Origin: Flavobacteriales bacterium
GTDB taxonomy: Bacteria > Bacteroidota > Bacteroidia > Flavobacteriales > Flavobacteriaceae
Assembly (NCBI GenBank): GCA_013205245.1
Contig: JABMNH010000014.1
Span: 1 to 64,000 of the forward strand
DNA length: 64,000 bases
Direction of reading: 5' to 3'
Position numbers and translations under genes: made by a program
Notes under the pieces: generated by a model
What the model was told of the DNA's origin: nothing
Database searches by the model: none
The model's input: only the letters and a program-made list of their open reading frames with translations
Shown here: one piece after another, positions 53,729 to 63,569 of the stretch
Numbering within the stretch: the stretch's first letter is position 1
Layout: each line of letters opens with the position of its first letter

Positions 53729-54139
53729 ATGATACCCTTAAAAAACACATCTATCATTTTGTTTGACGGTGTTTGCAACCTTTGCAATGCATCGGTGCAA
53801 TTTGTCATAAAACATGATAAAAAAAAACGTTTGTTATTTGCATCACTCCAATCAGACGCTGCAACAAAAATTTTGTTACAGTTAAATCAAAAATCTTTTA
53901 AAAATTTTGACAGTATTGTATTAATAGAAAACGAAGTGGTTTATTTTAAATCGGATGCGGCTTTGAGAATTGCCAAAAATTTAAATGGTCTCATCAAATT
54001 ATGCTACATTTTTATAATTATACCCAAACCTTTACGGGATGGCATTTATAATTATATAGCTAAAAACCGCTATAAGTGGTACGGAAAAAAGGAATCGTGT
54101 AGATTACCTAGTCCAGCTGAAGCAGATAGATTTTTGTAA
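53729..54139 (+). CDS. DCC-family thiol-disulfide oxidoreductase-like protein (DUF393)
   Basis: ILFDGVCNLCNASVQFVIKHDKKKRLLFASLQS, RYKWYGKKESCRLPS. Confidence 0.9.
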   Translation: MIPLKNTSIILFDGVCNLCNASVQFVIKHDKKKRLLFASLQSDAATKILLQLNQKSFKNFDSIVLIENEVVYFKSDAALRIAKNLNGLIKLCYIFIIIPKPLRDGIYNYIAKNRYKWYGKKESCRLPSPAEADRFL

Positions 54140-54212
54140 TTACTTTAGATATTTTAAACTAAAGTTAACCTCTTTGTTCTTGTTTATATTTATAGTTTAA
54201 AATCTATAATTA

Positions 54213-55517
54213 TTATTTAGTTGGATAATTATCATCCCAATCTTTAACTTTTGGTTTATGCAATTTACCTAGAGATTTTGCTACTAACATAGAAACAGTG
54301 GCGTCTCCAGTAACATTAACTGTCGTCCTACACATATCTAAAGGTCTGTCTACTGCAAAAATTAATGCCAATCCAGCTTCTGGTATTCCGGCTTGCGCCA
54401 ACACAATTACCAACATTACCATACCTGCGCCAGGCACTGCTGCAGAACCTATAGATGCTAAAGTTGCTGTGACAATAATGCCTAATTGGGCACCTAAAGT
54501 TAGATCCATACCAAAGGCTTGCGCAATAAATACTGCGGCTACGGCTTGGTATAAACTTGTACCATCCATATTAATGGTAGCGCCAATAGGCAATACAAAA
54601 CTTGATACCTCTTCATCAACACCTAAATGTTCTGTCACACGCTCCATAGTTACCGGTAAGGTGGCTGCGCTTGAACTTGTAGAAAATGCCAATAATTGTG
54701 CTGGCGAAATACCTTTCATAAAAAAGCTCGGTTTCTTTTTAGTAAAAATAAACACCATACTGTTATAAAGCACAATCATAATGGCAAGGCCTAAAACAAC
54801 AGTAAAAGCATACCATCCTAAAGCTTTAAATAAATCTAAACTAGGCGATTCGACCACCAGTGCTGCTAATAATGCAAAAACACCCACAGGTGCTGCCATC
54901 ATAATTAAATCTATGAGTTTTAAAATAACTTCATTAAATCCATCAAAAAAATCTTTAACAGGTTTGGCTTGCTTCTCTTTAATTAAAATCAAACCCACAC
55001 CAAAAAATATCGCAAAAAAGATAACTTGAAGCATATTTTTATTATCCCCCGCGGCGTTTATAAAATTACTAGGAACTAAATCTACCAATGCTTGAAGCGG
55101 ACCACTTTCTTTTTGCTTAGCCGCTTGTGCTTTATATTTAGCTGTATTACCACTATAATTTTCTACCAATTCTTGACGCGTTGTGTCAGAAATTGAATTG
55201 CCTGGTTTAATTACATTAACTAAAACCAAGCCTATAGACACAGCCATAACAGTAGTTAAAATATAAATACCTATGGTGCGTCCGCCCATTTTTGAGAGTT
55301 TAGAAATATCTTTTAAATCGGATACGCCTTTTATTAAAGAAGCTAAAATAAGTGGGACTGCTATAAGTTTTAAGGAATTTATAAATATGGTTCCAAATGG
55401 TTTAACCCAATCGGTTACAATCATTTTTCCCCAAGAGAATTGTGTCATTAATAGTGCAAATAAAACACCGGCAACCATACCGATAACTATTTGCCAATGC
55501 AAGGCTAATTTTTTCAT
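54213..55517 (-). CDS. Dicarboxylate/amino acid:cation symporter (DAACS family)
   Basis: FSTSSSAATLPVTMERVTEHLGVDEEVSSFVLPIGATINMDGTSLYQAVAAVFIAQ, VDRPLDMCRTTVNVTGDATVS. Confidence 0.95.
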   Translation of the reverse strand: MKKLALHWQIVIGMVAGVLFALLMTQFSWGKMIVTDWVKPFGTIFINSLKLIAVPLILASLIKGVSDLKDISKLSKMGGRTIGIYILTTVMAVSIGLVLVNVIKPGNSISDTTRQELVENYSGNTAKYKAQAAKQKESGPLQALVDLVPSNFINAAGDNKNMLQVIFFAIFFGVGLILIKEKQAKPVKDFFDGFNEVILKLIDLIMMAAPVGVFALLAALVVESPSLDLFKALGWYAFTVVLGLAIMIVLYNSMVFIFTKKKPSFFMKGISPAQLLAFSTSSSAATLPVTMERVTEHLGVDEEVSSFVLPIGATINMDGTSLYQAVAAVFIAQAFGMDLTLGAQLGIIVTATLASIGSAAVPGAGMVMLVIVLAQAGIPEAGLALIFAVDRPLDMCRTTVNVTGDATVSMLVAKSLGKLHKPKVKDWDDNYPTK

Positions 55518-55649
55518 ATAATTTTAAGATTTGGGTTGAAAGATACTAATAAATCTCATTTATATAATTTATATCCACTTTTTTAATTTTGAACTAAAAC
55601 ACCCTATTAAAAATTTTCTGTTAAATTTGCATCCTAAAAATAAACTCTT

Positions 55650-55955
55650 TTGGAAAAGCTAAAACAACGCTGGGGCATTACCTCAAATTTTCAACTTATT
55701 ATAATTTTTATCGTATTTTCCGTTAATGGTTCAATTGCTGTAAAGTTAGCACAACCTGTTACTCATTTTTTTGGATTGTATCAAGGTGTTACAAATCCAT
55801 GGCTATTTTGGCCTGTACGAATAATGCTTATTTTTCCTATCTATCAAATACTTTTAGTTGTGGTAGGCACCTTATTCGGTCAACATAAATTCTTTTGGAA
55901 TATGGAAAAGAAAATGTTACGAAGAATGGGATTAGGTCGTTTTTTAAAGGACTGA
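55650..55955 (+). CDS. Small conserved membrane protein of unknown function (Bacteroidetes DUF-type)
   Basis: 101 aa; RWGITSNFQLIIIFIVFSVNGS, two TM segments; TTG start after a TAAATTTGC promoter-like motif. Confidence 0.65.
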   Translation: MEKLKQRWGITSNFQLIIIFIVFSVNGSIAVKLAQPVTHFFGLYQGVTNPWLFWPVRIMLIFPIYQILLVVVGTLFGQHKFFWNMEKKMLRRMGLGRFLKD

Positions 55956-55959
55956 TATA

Positions 55960-56003
55960 AAAAGAAGGAAGGCTACAGAACAAGCGCTCCGTAACCTTCC
56001 AAA
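55960..56003 (-). terminator. Terminator-like hairpin for msrA
   Basis: GGAAGGCTAC / GTAACCTTCC inverted repeat (one mismatch), followed by TTCTTTTTATAT on the - strand. Confidence 0.6.
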
Positions 56004-56040
56004 ACCAAAAATCAACCAAATTTTTACGTTAATATTTTAA

Positions 56041-56676
56041 TTATTCTTTTAACTTAGTCGCATAGTTTTTTAAAAACTTACGCAACTTTGGATTAATTAC
56101 ATTTTCGCAATAAGGTTGGTTTTTATTGTTTGTATAATAATCTTGATGGTATTCTTCTGCCATATAAAAATCAGTAAAAGCAACAACTTCCGTTACAATT
56201 TTAGCATCGTAAACTTGTGTTTTGGTTAAATTTTTAATCATCTTTTCGGCAGCTTCTTTTTGCGCATCATTATGATAAAATACAACGGATCGATATTGTG
56301 TTCCTACATCATAGCCTTGTTGGTTTAATGTTGTGGGATTATGAGTCGAAAAAAACACATCTAAAAGATCTATAAAAGAAATTTCTTTAGGATTAAAAGT
56401 AATTTGAATAGCTTCGGCATGTCCTGTACTTCCTGTAACTACTTCTCTGTAAGCTGGGTTTTTTACAATACCACCTGAATATCCTGAAACAACAGACTTT
56501 ACACCTTTAAGTTCCTGAAAAATAGCTTCGGTACACCAAAAACAACCGCCTGCAAAAGTAGCTGTTTCAATTGAATTATTTTTTTGTGTTTTGATTGTCA
56601 TTATTTTTGTTTTTTGAGCATTAATAGCTGTAAATATTAATATAAAAACAACAACTATGCCTAAAGAATTTTTCAT
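56041..56676 (-). CDS. msrA: Peptide-methionine (S)-S-oxide reductase, exported
   Basis: ATFAGGCFWCTEAIFQELKGV catalytic motif, GYSGG, GTQYRSVVFYH; N-terminal signal peptide. Confidence 0.95.
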   Translation of the reverse strand: MKNSLGIVVVFILIFTAINAQKTKIMTIKTQKNNSIETATFAGGCFWCTEAIFQELKGVKSVVSGYSGGIVKNPAYREVVTGSTGHAEAIQITFNPKEISFIDLLDVFFSTHNPTTLNQQGYDVGTQYRSVVFYHNDAQKEAAEKMIKNLTKTQVYDAKIVTEVVAFTDFYMAEEYHQDYYTNNKNQPYCENVINPKLRKFLKNYATKLKE

Positions 56677-56731
56677 TCATTAATTGATTTGCTGTTAAGT
56701 CGTAATGATAAATTTTTTCTTACAATATATT

Positions 56732-58099
56732 TTATTTTTGAATTAAGCCTTGTGGAAATTGTATCAAACTTTCTGCGCCATTTTCACCTACGCTTGCCAC
56801 ACCAAAAAAATAATTATCTATCACAATGTTTTTTAGAGTATAATTGTTAAGTTTTCCTACAAAACGGCTGTATTGCCATTGTAGTGATGTGGTATCTCGC
56901 CAATAAACTTTATACCCTAAAAGATTTTCATCAGCAACAGCATCCCATTTTAATTTTGTAGAAGGCTGTACGGCGCCGCCAATTAAAACATTGGTTGGCG
57001 TGGCTGGTGCAGCCGCTATAGAAGCCAATGTCAAACAATTTACAGCCGTTAATTTAGCGGCATAATCAAAATTTACACCTTCTAAAACATCACCATATTT
57101 AATACCATTCTCTACATGAATATCTTGATGCTGACGGTTGTAATTTTCGTGTGTTTCCATAATTCTAACGCCAGTAAATCCGGCATCATTTAAAGGTTTG
57201 TGATGACCACCCCTACCAAAACGATCTAGTCTGTAAATCATTAAAGCCCGCAAATTAGTCATATAAGTGGCCGTAACTTTTTCTACACGACGTGCCAATT
57301 GTCTTGAAGGCCCATCTACTTCTCCTCCATAAAAACGCATTCTTCTGATATCCTTTTCGGATGTTACTGGGGAAATAGCTTCAGAAAAAACACGAAAAGT
57401 GCTGTTATCAATAACACCATCAATCCCGTGAATATTCCCAATCATATCATTATTTAATACGCCTATAATATCCCAACCTTTTTCTTTAGCAACCTTAGCC
57501 ATTTGTGTACCGCCGTAAAGACCTTGCTCTTCGCCAGATAAGCCTACATAAATAATAGAAACCGGAAAACTGTATTTACTTAACACACGAGCAGCCTCTA
57601 GTGTACCAGCTAAACCTGAAGCATTATCGTTTGCACCAGGCGCATCAGATATAGCATTATTAGGGTCGGATACACGAGAATCTATATCTCCAGACATAAT
57701 AAGATAACTATTAGGGAATGTTGTACCTCTCTGAATGGCTAAAACATTTACTATTTCTACATCTTTAAAAATGCGTCGTTTGTCTTGTTTTACCAAGTTT
57801 CTTTGGTAACTCACTTCCAAACAATTGTTACAAGATTTAGAAATAACGTCAAATTCGCTTTTTATCCAGCGTCTCGCTGCACCAATACCTCTTGTTTTTG
57901 AAATGGTATCCGATAAGGTATGACGTGTACCAAAACCAACAAGTGTGGTAATGTCATTTTTTATTCGCTCTGCGGATGTTGCTGTGGCAATATCAGATAA
58001 AATTGTTTCTATCTGTGTAGGAGAAACATTTGTTTGTGCAAAGCTAATATTGCTAACGAGCACAAAAGTTAATGCTAATTTGAAAATTGGTGATTTCAT
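56732..58099 (-). CDS. M28 family metallopeptidase with C-terminal Fn3-like domain
   Basis: MSGDIDSRVSD, GANDNASGLAGTLEAARVLSK, GLSGEEQGLYGG; C-terminal Fn3-like segment. Confidence 0.88.
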   Translation of the reverse strand: MKSPIFKLALTFVLVSNISFAQTNVSPTQIETILSDIATATSAERIKNDITTLVGFGTRHTLSDTISKTRGIGAARRWIKSEFDVISKSCNNCLEVSYQRNLVKQDKRRIFKDVEIVNVLAIQRGTTFPNSYLIMSGDIDSRVSDPNNAISDAPGANDNASGLAGTLEAARVLSKYSFPVSIIYVGLSGEEQGLYGGTQMAKVAKEKGWDIIGVLNNDMIGNIHGIDGVIDNSTFRVFSEAISPVTSEKDIRRMRFYGGEVDGPSRQLARRVEKVTATYMTNLRALMIYRLDRFGRGGHHKPLNDAGFTGVRIMETHENYNRQHQDIHVENGIKYGDVLEGVNFDYAAKLTAVNCLTLASIAAAPATPTNVLIGGAVQPSTKLKWDAVADENLLGYKVYWRDTTSLQWQYSRFVGKLNNYTLKNIVIDNYFFGVASVGENGAESLIQFPQGLIQK

Positions 58100-58103
58100 A
58101 TGT

Positions 58104-59129
58104 TTATATGTTTAAATTTTTTAATACGGTTACAACCTCTTCTGTCATTGCATTTGTAACAGCCAAATGTGTAACCATTCTAAGTTTGCCACCACCCATA
58201 GAACTGATTAAAATCTGCTGTTTTTTTAAAGCATTAACAAAGTCATCATCAGAAATAACATCGGTCACATTAAAAATAATGATATTGGTTTCAATAGGTT
58301 CTACATTACTTATATAAGGTGATTTACCTAAGGCTTCACCTATTTGCTTGGCGTGTTTATGATCTTCGGCAAGTCTTTCTACGTGATTGTCTAAAGCATA
58401 AATTCCCGCGGCAGCCAAATAACCAACTTGACGCATCGCACCACCAAATAATTTACGGATGCGATAAGCCTTTTTTATATGTGCTTTAGTCCCCAATAAA
58501 AGCGACCCAATTGGTGCTCCCAATCCTTTTGACAAACAAATAGAAATGGTATCAAACAAATCGCCATATTGTTTTGGTGTTTCATTTTTGGCTACTAAAG
58601 CGTTAAATAATCGGGCGCCATCAAGATGAAAAGCCAAATTGTTTTCTACACACACTTGCTTTATTTTTTTAATTTCTTCAATATCCCAACAGGCGCCACC
58701 GCCTTTATTTGTTGTGTTTTCTACAGCTACCAAACTGGTTGTTGGTATGTGAATATTGTCGGGACTATTAATAGCGTCTCTTACTTGTTCTGCCGTAAAC
58801 ATGCCGCGATCACCATCTAAAAGACAGCAAGAAATACCCGAATTAAAAGCCGCACCACCGCCTTCAAAATTATAGACATGTGCCCACTTATCGCAAATCA
58901 TTTGCTCGCTAGGTTGTGTATGAATTTTAATAGCTGTTTGATTTGCCATTGTGCCCGACGGAAAATACAAAGCTGCTTCTTTACCAAACATTTTGGCAAT
59001 TTTATCCTGTAAAGCTAGCGCCGTAGGATCGGCATTAAAAACATCGTCACCTACCTTGGCTTGCATCATCGCGTTAAGCATTTCGGGTGTGGGAACTGTT
59101 ACCGTATCACTAATTAAATTTATGTCCAT
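58104..59129 (-). CDS. ltaE: Low-specificity L-threonine aldolase (GntG-type PLP enzyme)
   Basis: DTVTVPTPEMLNAM, GDDVFNADPTALALQDKIA, HLDGARLFNA, ICLSKGLGAPIGSLL. Confidence 0.93.
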   Translation of the reverse strand: MDINLISDTVTVPTPEMLNAMMQAKVGDDVFNADPTALALQDKIAKMFGKEAALYFPSGTMANQTAIKIHTQPSEQMICDKWAHVYNFEGGGAAFNSGISCCLLDGDRGMFTAEQVRDAINSPDNIHIPTTSLVAVENTTNKGGGACWDIEEIKKIKQVCVENNLAFHLDGARLFNALVAKNETPKQYGDLFDTISICLSKGLGAPIGSLLLGTKAHIKKAYRIRKLFGGAMRQVGYLAAAGIYALDNHVERLAEDHKHAKQIGEALGKSPYISNVEPIETNIIIFNVTDVISDDDFVNALKKQQILISSMGGGKLRMVTHLAVTNAMTEEVVTVLKNLNI

Positions 59130-59238
59130 TTTATTTTATATATTGTTTAAACTAAATTGTAAAAGAATTAAAGCACTAATTTATATAAATTGATTTAATC
59201 TCAACTTAAAAAACAACCAAACAATTAAAGAATAAGCT

Positions 59239-59246
59239 TATTTTTG
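59239..59246 (+). promoter_or_regulatory. Bacteroidetes-type -7 element (TATTTTTG) upstream of prfB
   Basis: TATTTTTGC shortly before the ATG. Confidence 0.5.
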
Positions 59247-59254
59247 CAAGACTT

Positions 59255-60343
59255 ATGATTTCACAAGAACAAATTAAAGATATTGTCAATAGGATTGAGA
59301 ATTTAAAATCTTATTTAGATATAGAAGCCAAACAAATTGCTATTAGCAACGACGAAGAAAAAGCTTCGGCTCCCGATTTTTGGAATGATAATAAAGTTGC
59401 CGAGGCGCTGATGAAAACAATTCGTGCCACAAAAAAGTGGGTAGAAGATTACGAAGAAGTGCAAACTTTATCCGAAGATTTATCTGTTTTTTACGACTTT
59501 TTTAAAGCTGGCGAAGCCACCGAAAATGAATTAGAGTTCCAATATAAAAAGACTCTAGATTTTTTAGAAAATCTAGAATTTAAAAATATGCTTTCTGAAG
59601 AAGGCGATAGTTTAAGTGCTGTTTTACAAATTACCGCCGGAGCTGGTGGTACCGAGAGTTGCGATTGGGCACAAATGCTTTTGCGGATGTATTTAATGTG
59701 GTGCGAAAAACAAGGTTTTAAAGTTAAAGAACTCAACTATCAAGAAGGCGATACAGCCGGTATTAAAACGGTTACTATTGAGGTTGAAGGCGATTATGCT
59801 TTCGGTTATTTAAAAGGCGAAAATGGCGTGCACCGTTTGGTGCGCATTTCTCCTTTTGACAGCAATGCCAAACGTCATACAAGTTTTGCTTCGGTTTATG
59901 TGTACCCATTAGTTGATGATAGTATTGAAATTAATATAAGTCCGGCAGATATTACTTGGGATTTTGCGCGCTCTGGAGGTGCTGGTGGTCAAAATGTAAA
60001 TAAGGTAGAAACCAAAGCTATTTTGCGTCACAAACCATCGGGCATTATGGTGGTAAATTCCGAAACACGTTCTCAGTTAGAAAATCGTGAAAAGGCCATG
60101 CAAATGTTAAAGTCGCAGTTATACGAAATCGAATTGCAAAAACAACGCGAAAAACGGAACAGTATTGAGGCCAATAAAATGAATATCGAATTCGGCTCTC
60201 AAATCCGTAATTACGTAATGCATCCTTATAAATTGGTTAAAGATGTCCGTACAGGATGTGAAACTGCTCAGGTTGATGATGTGATGAATGGCGATTTAGA
60301 TGCCTTTATAAAAGCCTATTTAATGATGAATAGCAAACAATAA
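59255..60343 (+). CDS. prfB: Peptide chain release factor 2, continuous frame
   Basis: [15 protein letters not shown] (GGQ), [23 protein letters not shown]; uninterrupted ORF. Confidence 0.96.
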   Translation: MISQEQIKDIVNRIENLKSYLDIEAKQIAISNDEEKASAPDFWNDNKVAEALMKTIRATKKWVEDYEEVQTLSEDLSVFYDFFKAGEATENELEFQYKKTLDFLENLEFKNMLSEEGDSLSAVLQITAGAGGTESCDWAQMLLRMYLMWCEKQGFKVKELNYQEGDTAGIKTVTIEVEGDYAFGYLKGENGVHRLVRISPFDSNAKRHTSFASVYVYPLVDDSIEINISPADITWDFARSGGAGGQNVNKVETKAILRHKPSGIMVVNSETRSQLENREKAMQMLKSQLYEIELQKQREKRNSIEANKMNIEFGSQIRNYVMHPYKLVKDVRTGCETAQVDDVMNGDLDAFIKAYLMMNSKQ

Positions 60344-60352
60344 TTAAAATTT

Positions 60353-60967
60353 ATGACACAAAAAATAGAAACCATCATCTTCGATTTGGGCGGTGTTTTG
60401 GTAGACTGGAATCCAAAATATGTTTATAACGAAGTCTTTGAAGGTGATACCGAAAAAGTAGATTGGTTTTTAAACAACATCTGCACATCAGACTGGAATA
60501 TCCAACAAGATGCTGGTAAATTAATGTCGGTTGCCACAGAAGAATTGGTGGCAAAATATCCCGAATACGAAGATTGGATTCGCCTCTTTTATGACCGTTG
60601 GGAAGATATGCTTAAAGGCGACATTCCAGAAACGGTTGCCATTTTAAAAAATTTAAAAGCTTCTAACAAATACCGCATTTATGCTTTGACTAATTGGTCT
60701 GCCGAAACTTTTCATATAGCCTTAGAACGTTTTGATTTTTTACAACTATTTGAAGGTATTTTGGTTTCGGGAGCCGAAAAAATGATAAAACCCAATAAAG
60801 ATATTTACGAACTATGCCTCAATCGGTTTAACATAAATCCTCAAAAAGCCATTTTTATTGATGATAATGAAGCCAATGTTTTGGGTGCTGAATCTGTGGG
60901 TTTAAAAGCCATTCGTTTTACATCGGCAGCGCAATTAAAAACGGATTTAGAAAAATTAAGTTTGTAA
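60353..60967 (+). CDS. HAD family hydrolase
   Basis: IIFDLGGVLVDWNP, ALTNWS, KPNKDIYELCL, FIDDNEANV. Confidence 0.93.
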   Translation: MTQKIETIIFDLGGVLVDWNPKYVYNEVFEGDTEKVDWFLNNICTSDWNIQQDAGKLMSVATEELVAKYPEYEDWIRLFYDRWEDMLKGDIPETVAILKNLKASNKYRIYALTNWSAETFHIALERFDFLQLFEGILVSGAEKMIKPNKDIYELCLNRFNINPQKAIFIDDNEANVLGAESVGLKAIRFTSAAQLKTDLEKLSL

Positions 60968-61035
60968 ATATTGTAACAAAAGCCTAATTTTATTATCTAA
61001 TAAATAGAATTTATTAAACCTTAAAATCAAAACAA

Positions 61036-61644
61036 ATGAAAAAGTGGTTAGTACCTGTATTAATTATTGGCGTCATAATCTTTGCTGGTTACAGATGGGC
61101 TGTAGGATTTAACAATACAGCAGTAAAATTAAATGAAAACATATCAGAAAGTTGGGGAAATGTGCAAACAGCCTATCAACGTAGAGGCGATTTAATTGGT
61201 AATTTGGTTAACACCGTTAAAGGAGCTTCCGATTTCGAAAAATCGACTTTAACTGCTGTTATAAATGCCAGAGCTAAAGCAACGTCGGTTACTATTGACC
61301 CAACTAATATTACACCACAACAATTGGCTAATTTTAATAAAGCTCAAGGCGGATTAAGTGGGGCACTAAAAAGTTTGTTGGTAACTGTAGAACGTTATCC
61401 TGAATTAAAAGCCAATCAGAATTTCTTGAAATTACAAGACGAATTGGCCAGTACAGAAAATCAGATTTTAACAGCACGCACACGTTTTAACGAAGCAACT
61501 AAGCCTTATAATACTCATGTAAAAACATTTCCTAATTCCATTTTGGCAGGACTTTTCAACTTTGAAGGCAAAGCTTATTTTGATGCCGAACCTGGTTCGG
61601 ATAAAGCCCCTGAAGTTAAATTTGATTTTGATAAAAAAGACTAA
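61036..61644 (+). CDS. lemA: LemA family protein
   Basis: YRWAVGFNNTAVKLNENISESWGNVQTAYQRRGDLIGNLVNTVKG. Confidence 0.95.
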   Translation: MKKWLVPVLIIGVIIFAGYRWAVGFNNTAVKLNENISESWGNVQTAYQRRGDLIGNLVNTVKGASDFEKSTLTAVINARAKATSVTIDPTNITPQQLANFNKAQGGLSGALKSLLVTVERYPELKANQNFLKLQDELASTENQILTARTRFNEATKPYNTHVKTFPNSILAGLFNFEGKAYFDAEPGSDKAPEVKFDFDKKD

Positions 61645-62081
61645 TGCTAAAAGTTGAAGATTTTTTAACAAAAGACCAAGAGCAATTAATTATCAATGCG
61701 ATAAAAATTGCAGAAAAAAATACGTCTGGAGAAATCCGCATTCATATAGAAAAATCATCAGACAAAGAACCTATGGATAGGGCTTTAGATGTCTTTTATG
61801 ATTTAAAGATGAACGAAACTGCCCTTAAAAATGGGGTCTTATTATATGTGGCTGTAGAAACCCAGCAATTTGCCATAATTGGCGATGTAGGCATTCATAC
61901 CAAAGTTACAGATAGCTTTTGGAATTCTACCAAAGACATTGTGTTTACACATTTTGCTAAAAAAGAGTATGCCAAAGGACTCGAATTGGCCATATTGGAA
62001 GTGGGCGAAAAATTAAAAACCTTTTTTCCTTACCAATCTAACGACACCAACGAATTATCAGACGAAATTTCAAAAGGATAA
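61644..62081 (+). CDS. TPM domain protein
   Basis: KIAEKNTSGEIRIHIEKS..., GVLLYVAVETQQFAIIGDVGIH. Confidence 0.88.
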   Translation: MLKVEDFLTKDQEQLIINAIKIAEKNTSGEIRIHIEKSSDKEPMDRALDVFYDLKMNETALKNGVLLYVAVETQQFAIIGDVGIHTKVTDSFWNSTKDIVFTHFAKKEYAKGLELAILEVGEKLKTFFPYQSNDTNELSDEISKG

Positions 62082-62891
62082 ATGATTATATCTCAAAAAT
62101 TATTTAAAAAATACGCATTTATTTTAATCGCATTTTTATGTGTTCAGGTAGCATTTGGCCAGTTTACCATACCAAAAAAGCCAGACTTACAAACCAGTGT
62201 TTACGATTATGCCAATATATTATCTGCTTCGCAAAAAGCGACTTTAGAAAATAAATTAATAAAATATTCCGATTCTACCTCAACACAAATAGTGATTGCA
62301 ACTGTGGCATCCATAAAAGGCGAATCTATTGGTATTTTAACACCCAAATGGGCGCAAGAATGGGGCATTGGTCAAGCCAATGAAGATAATGGCGTTTTTG
62401 TTTTATTGGCAGAAAAAGAACATGAAATCTGGATTTCTCCCGGTTATGGTGTAGAATACAAACTCACAGCAGGTATCAATGGGACTATCATAAGAAATAT
62501 TATTATTCCAGAATTTAAAAAAGGTGATTATTACGCTGGCTTAGACAAAGGCGCCGATGCTATTTTCGACGTTTTAAATGGCACTTTTAAAAACACACAA
62601 AAGCTCAAAAAGAAAAACAAAAAATCTGGCATACTATATAATTTTATTATCATGGTTATTGTTATTGTATTATTTATTGCGCTCTCTAATAAGAACAAAG
62701 GTGGTGGTAATGGCAGAAACGGCAGAAATTCTACAGCAGCTAATATTTTAACAGCTATTCTTTTAAGCGGTGCAGGCAGAGGTAACTACGGCGGTGGTTC
62801 AAGCGGCGGTAGTTTTGGTGGTGGCCGTGGCTTTGGAGGCGGATTTGGCGGTGGTGGCTTTTCTGGTGGTGGCGCTGGTGGCAGTTGGTAA
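62082..62891 (+). CDS. TPM domain membrane protein with Gly-rich C-terminus (YgcG-like)
   Basis: VYDYANILSASQKATLENKL, GVFVLLAEKEHEIWISPGYGVE, TM segment, GGSSGGSFGGGRGFGGGFGGGGFSGGGAGGSW. Confidence 0.93.
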   Translation: MIISQKLFKKYAFILIAFLCVQVAFGQFTIPKKPDLQTSVYDYANILSASQKATLENKLIKYSDSTSTQIVIATVASIKGESIGILTPKWAQEWGIGQANEDNGVFVLLAEKEHEIWISPGYGVEYKLTAGINGTIIRNIIIPEFKKGDYYAGLDKGADAIFDVLNGTFKNTQKLKKKNKKSGILYNFIIMVIVIVLFIALSNKNKGGGNGRNGRNSTAANILTAILLSGAGRGNYGGGSSGGSFGGGRGFGGGFGGGGFSGGGAGGSW

Positions 62892-62933
62892 AGAGAGTTT
62901 TCTAGACAAAATTTACAAATTTGGTCTTGCCAA

Positions 62934-63371
62934 TTATGCAGCTTTCTTAGACTTTCTGTAAAGGAAAGAATTGTACAATTTTCTTTTGGCAAAATTAGAA
63001 CGCTGACCACTATTCACAAATTTGGTAAAAAGGGTTTTATTCACACCAAAATATTCATAGGCGGTACCACAAGCAAAGGTAATTTCTAAGAGCAAACTTT
63101 TGTGTTGGAAGTTTTCGATTTTTGATTCAGAAGTTATGCTAGCGTATTCTTTTAGATTAGAGGCTTTAGTTTCGGGCGCTATGCTTACCAAAAAATGATA
63201 GCCATCAATAATTTTCAAACTTATAATACCTGCCTCATTCTTTTTTTCTTCGTCCTGAAATTTATCTGGATGCCACTCCTTTACCAATCCTCTGTACGTC
63301 GTTTTTAGGTCTTTCAGATTAATGGCGCCTTCTACTTTAAATATTTTTTTGTACTCATTGATACGCTTCAT
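62934..63371 (-). CDS. J-domain-like protein fused to a KTSC-type domain
   Basis: TYRGLVKEWHPDKFQD (HPD motif) and C-terminal GTAYEYFGVNKTLFTKFVNSGQRSNFAKRKLYNSF. Confidence 0.82.
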   Translation of the reverse strand: MKRINEYKKIFKVEGAINLKDLKTTYRGLVKEWHPDKFQDEEKKNEAGIISLKIIDGYHFLVSIAPETKASNLKEYASITSESKIENFQHKSLLLEITFACGTAYEYFGVNKTLFTKFVNSGQRSNFAKRKLYNSFLYRKSKKAA

Positions 63372-63569
63372 AGCTAGTCATTCAAATTTCGCGCAAATGT
63401 ATTCATATTATCTGAACTAAAACTTTTATTTTTGAAATTGAGTAGAATTTGTAATATCCAAAAAATGAATAAAAAAATTAACGCTTAATAGTCTGGTTAA
63501 TAGGGCTATTTTTAATGTTTAGCCTTTCGTCTTCACTCAAAACGAAACTCGCAGTAAGGTTTTTCAATA

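Noticed and set aside
54298-55521. Three + strand ORFs (156, 82 and 82 aa)
   Set aside because: Antisense to the well-supported DAACS symporter; composition reflects the complementary membrane-protein codons.
62762-62890. Gly-rich tandem GGN repeats as a possible microsatellite or phase-variable tract
   Set aside because: They encode the normal Gly-rich tail of YgcG-like TPM proteins and are imperfect at the DNA level.
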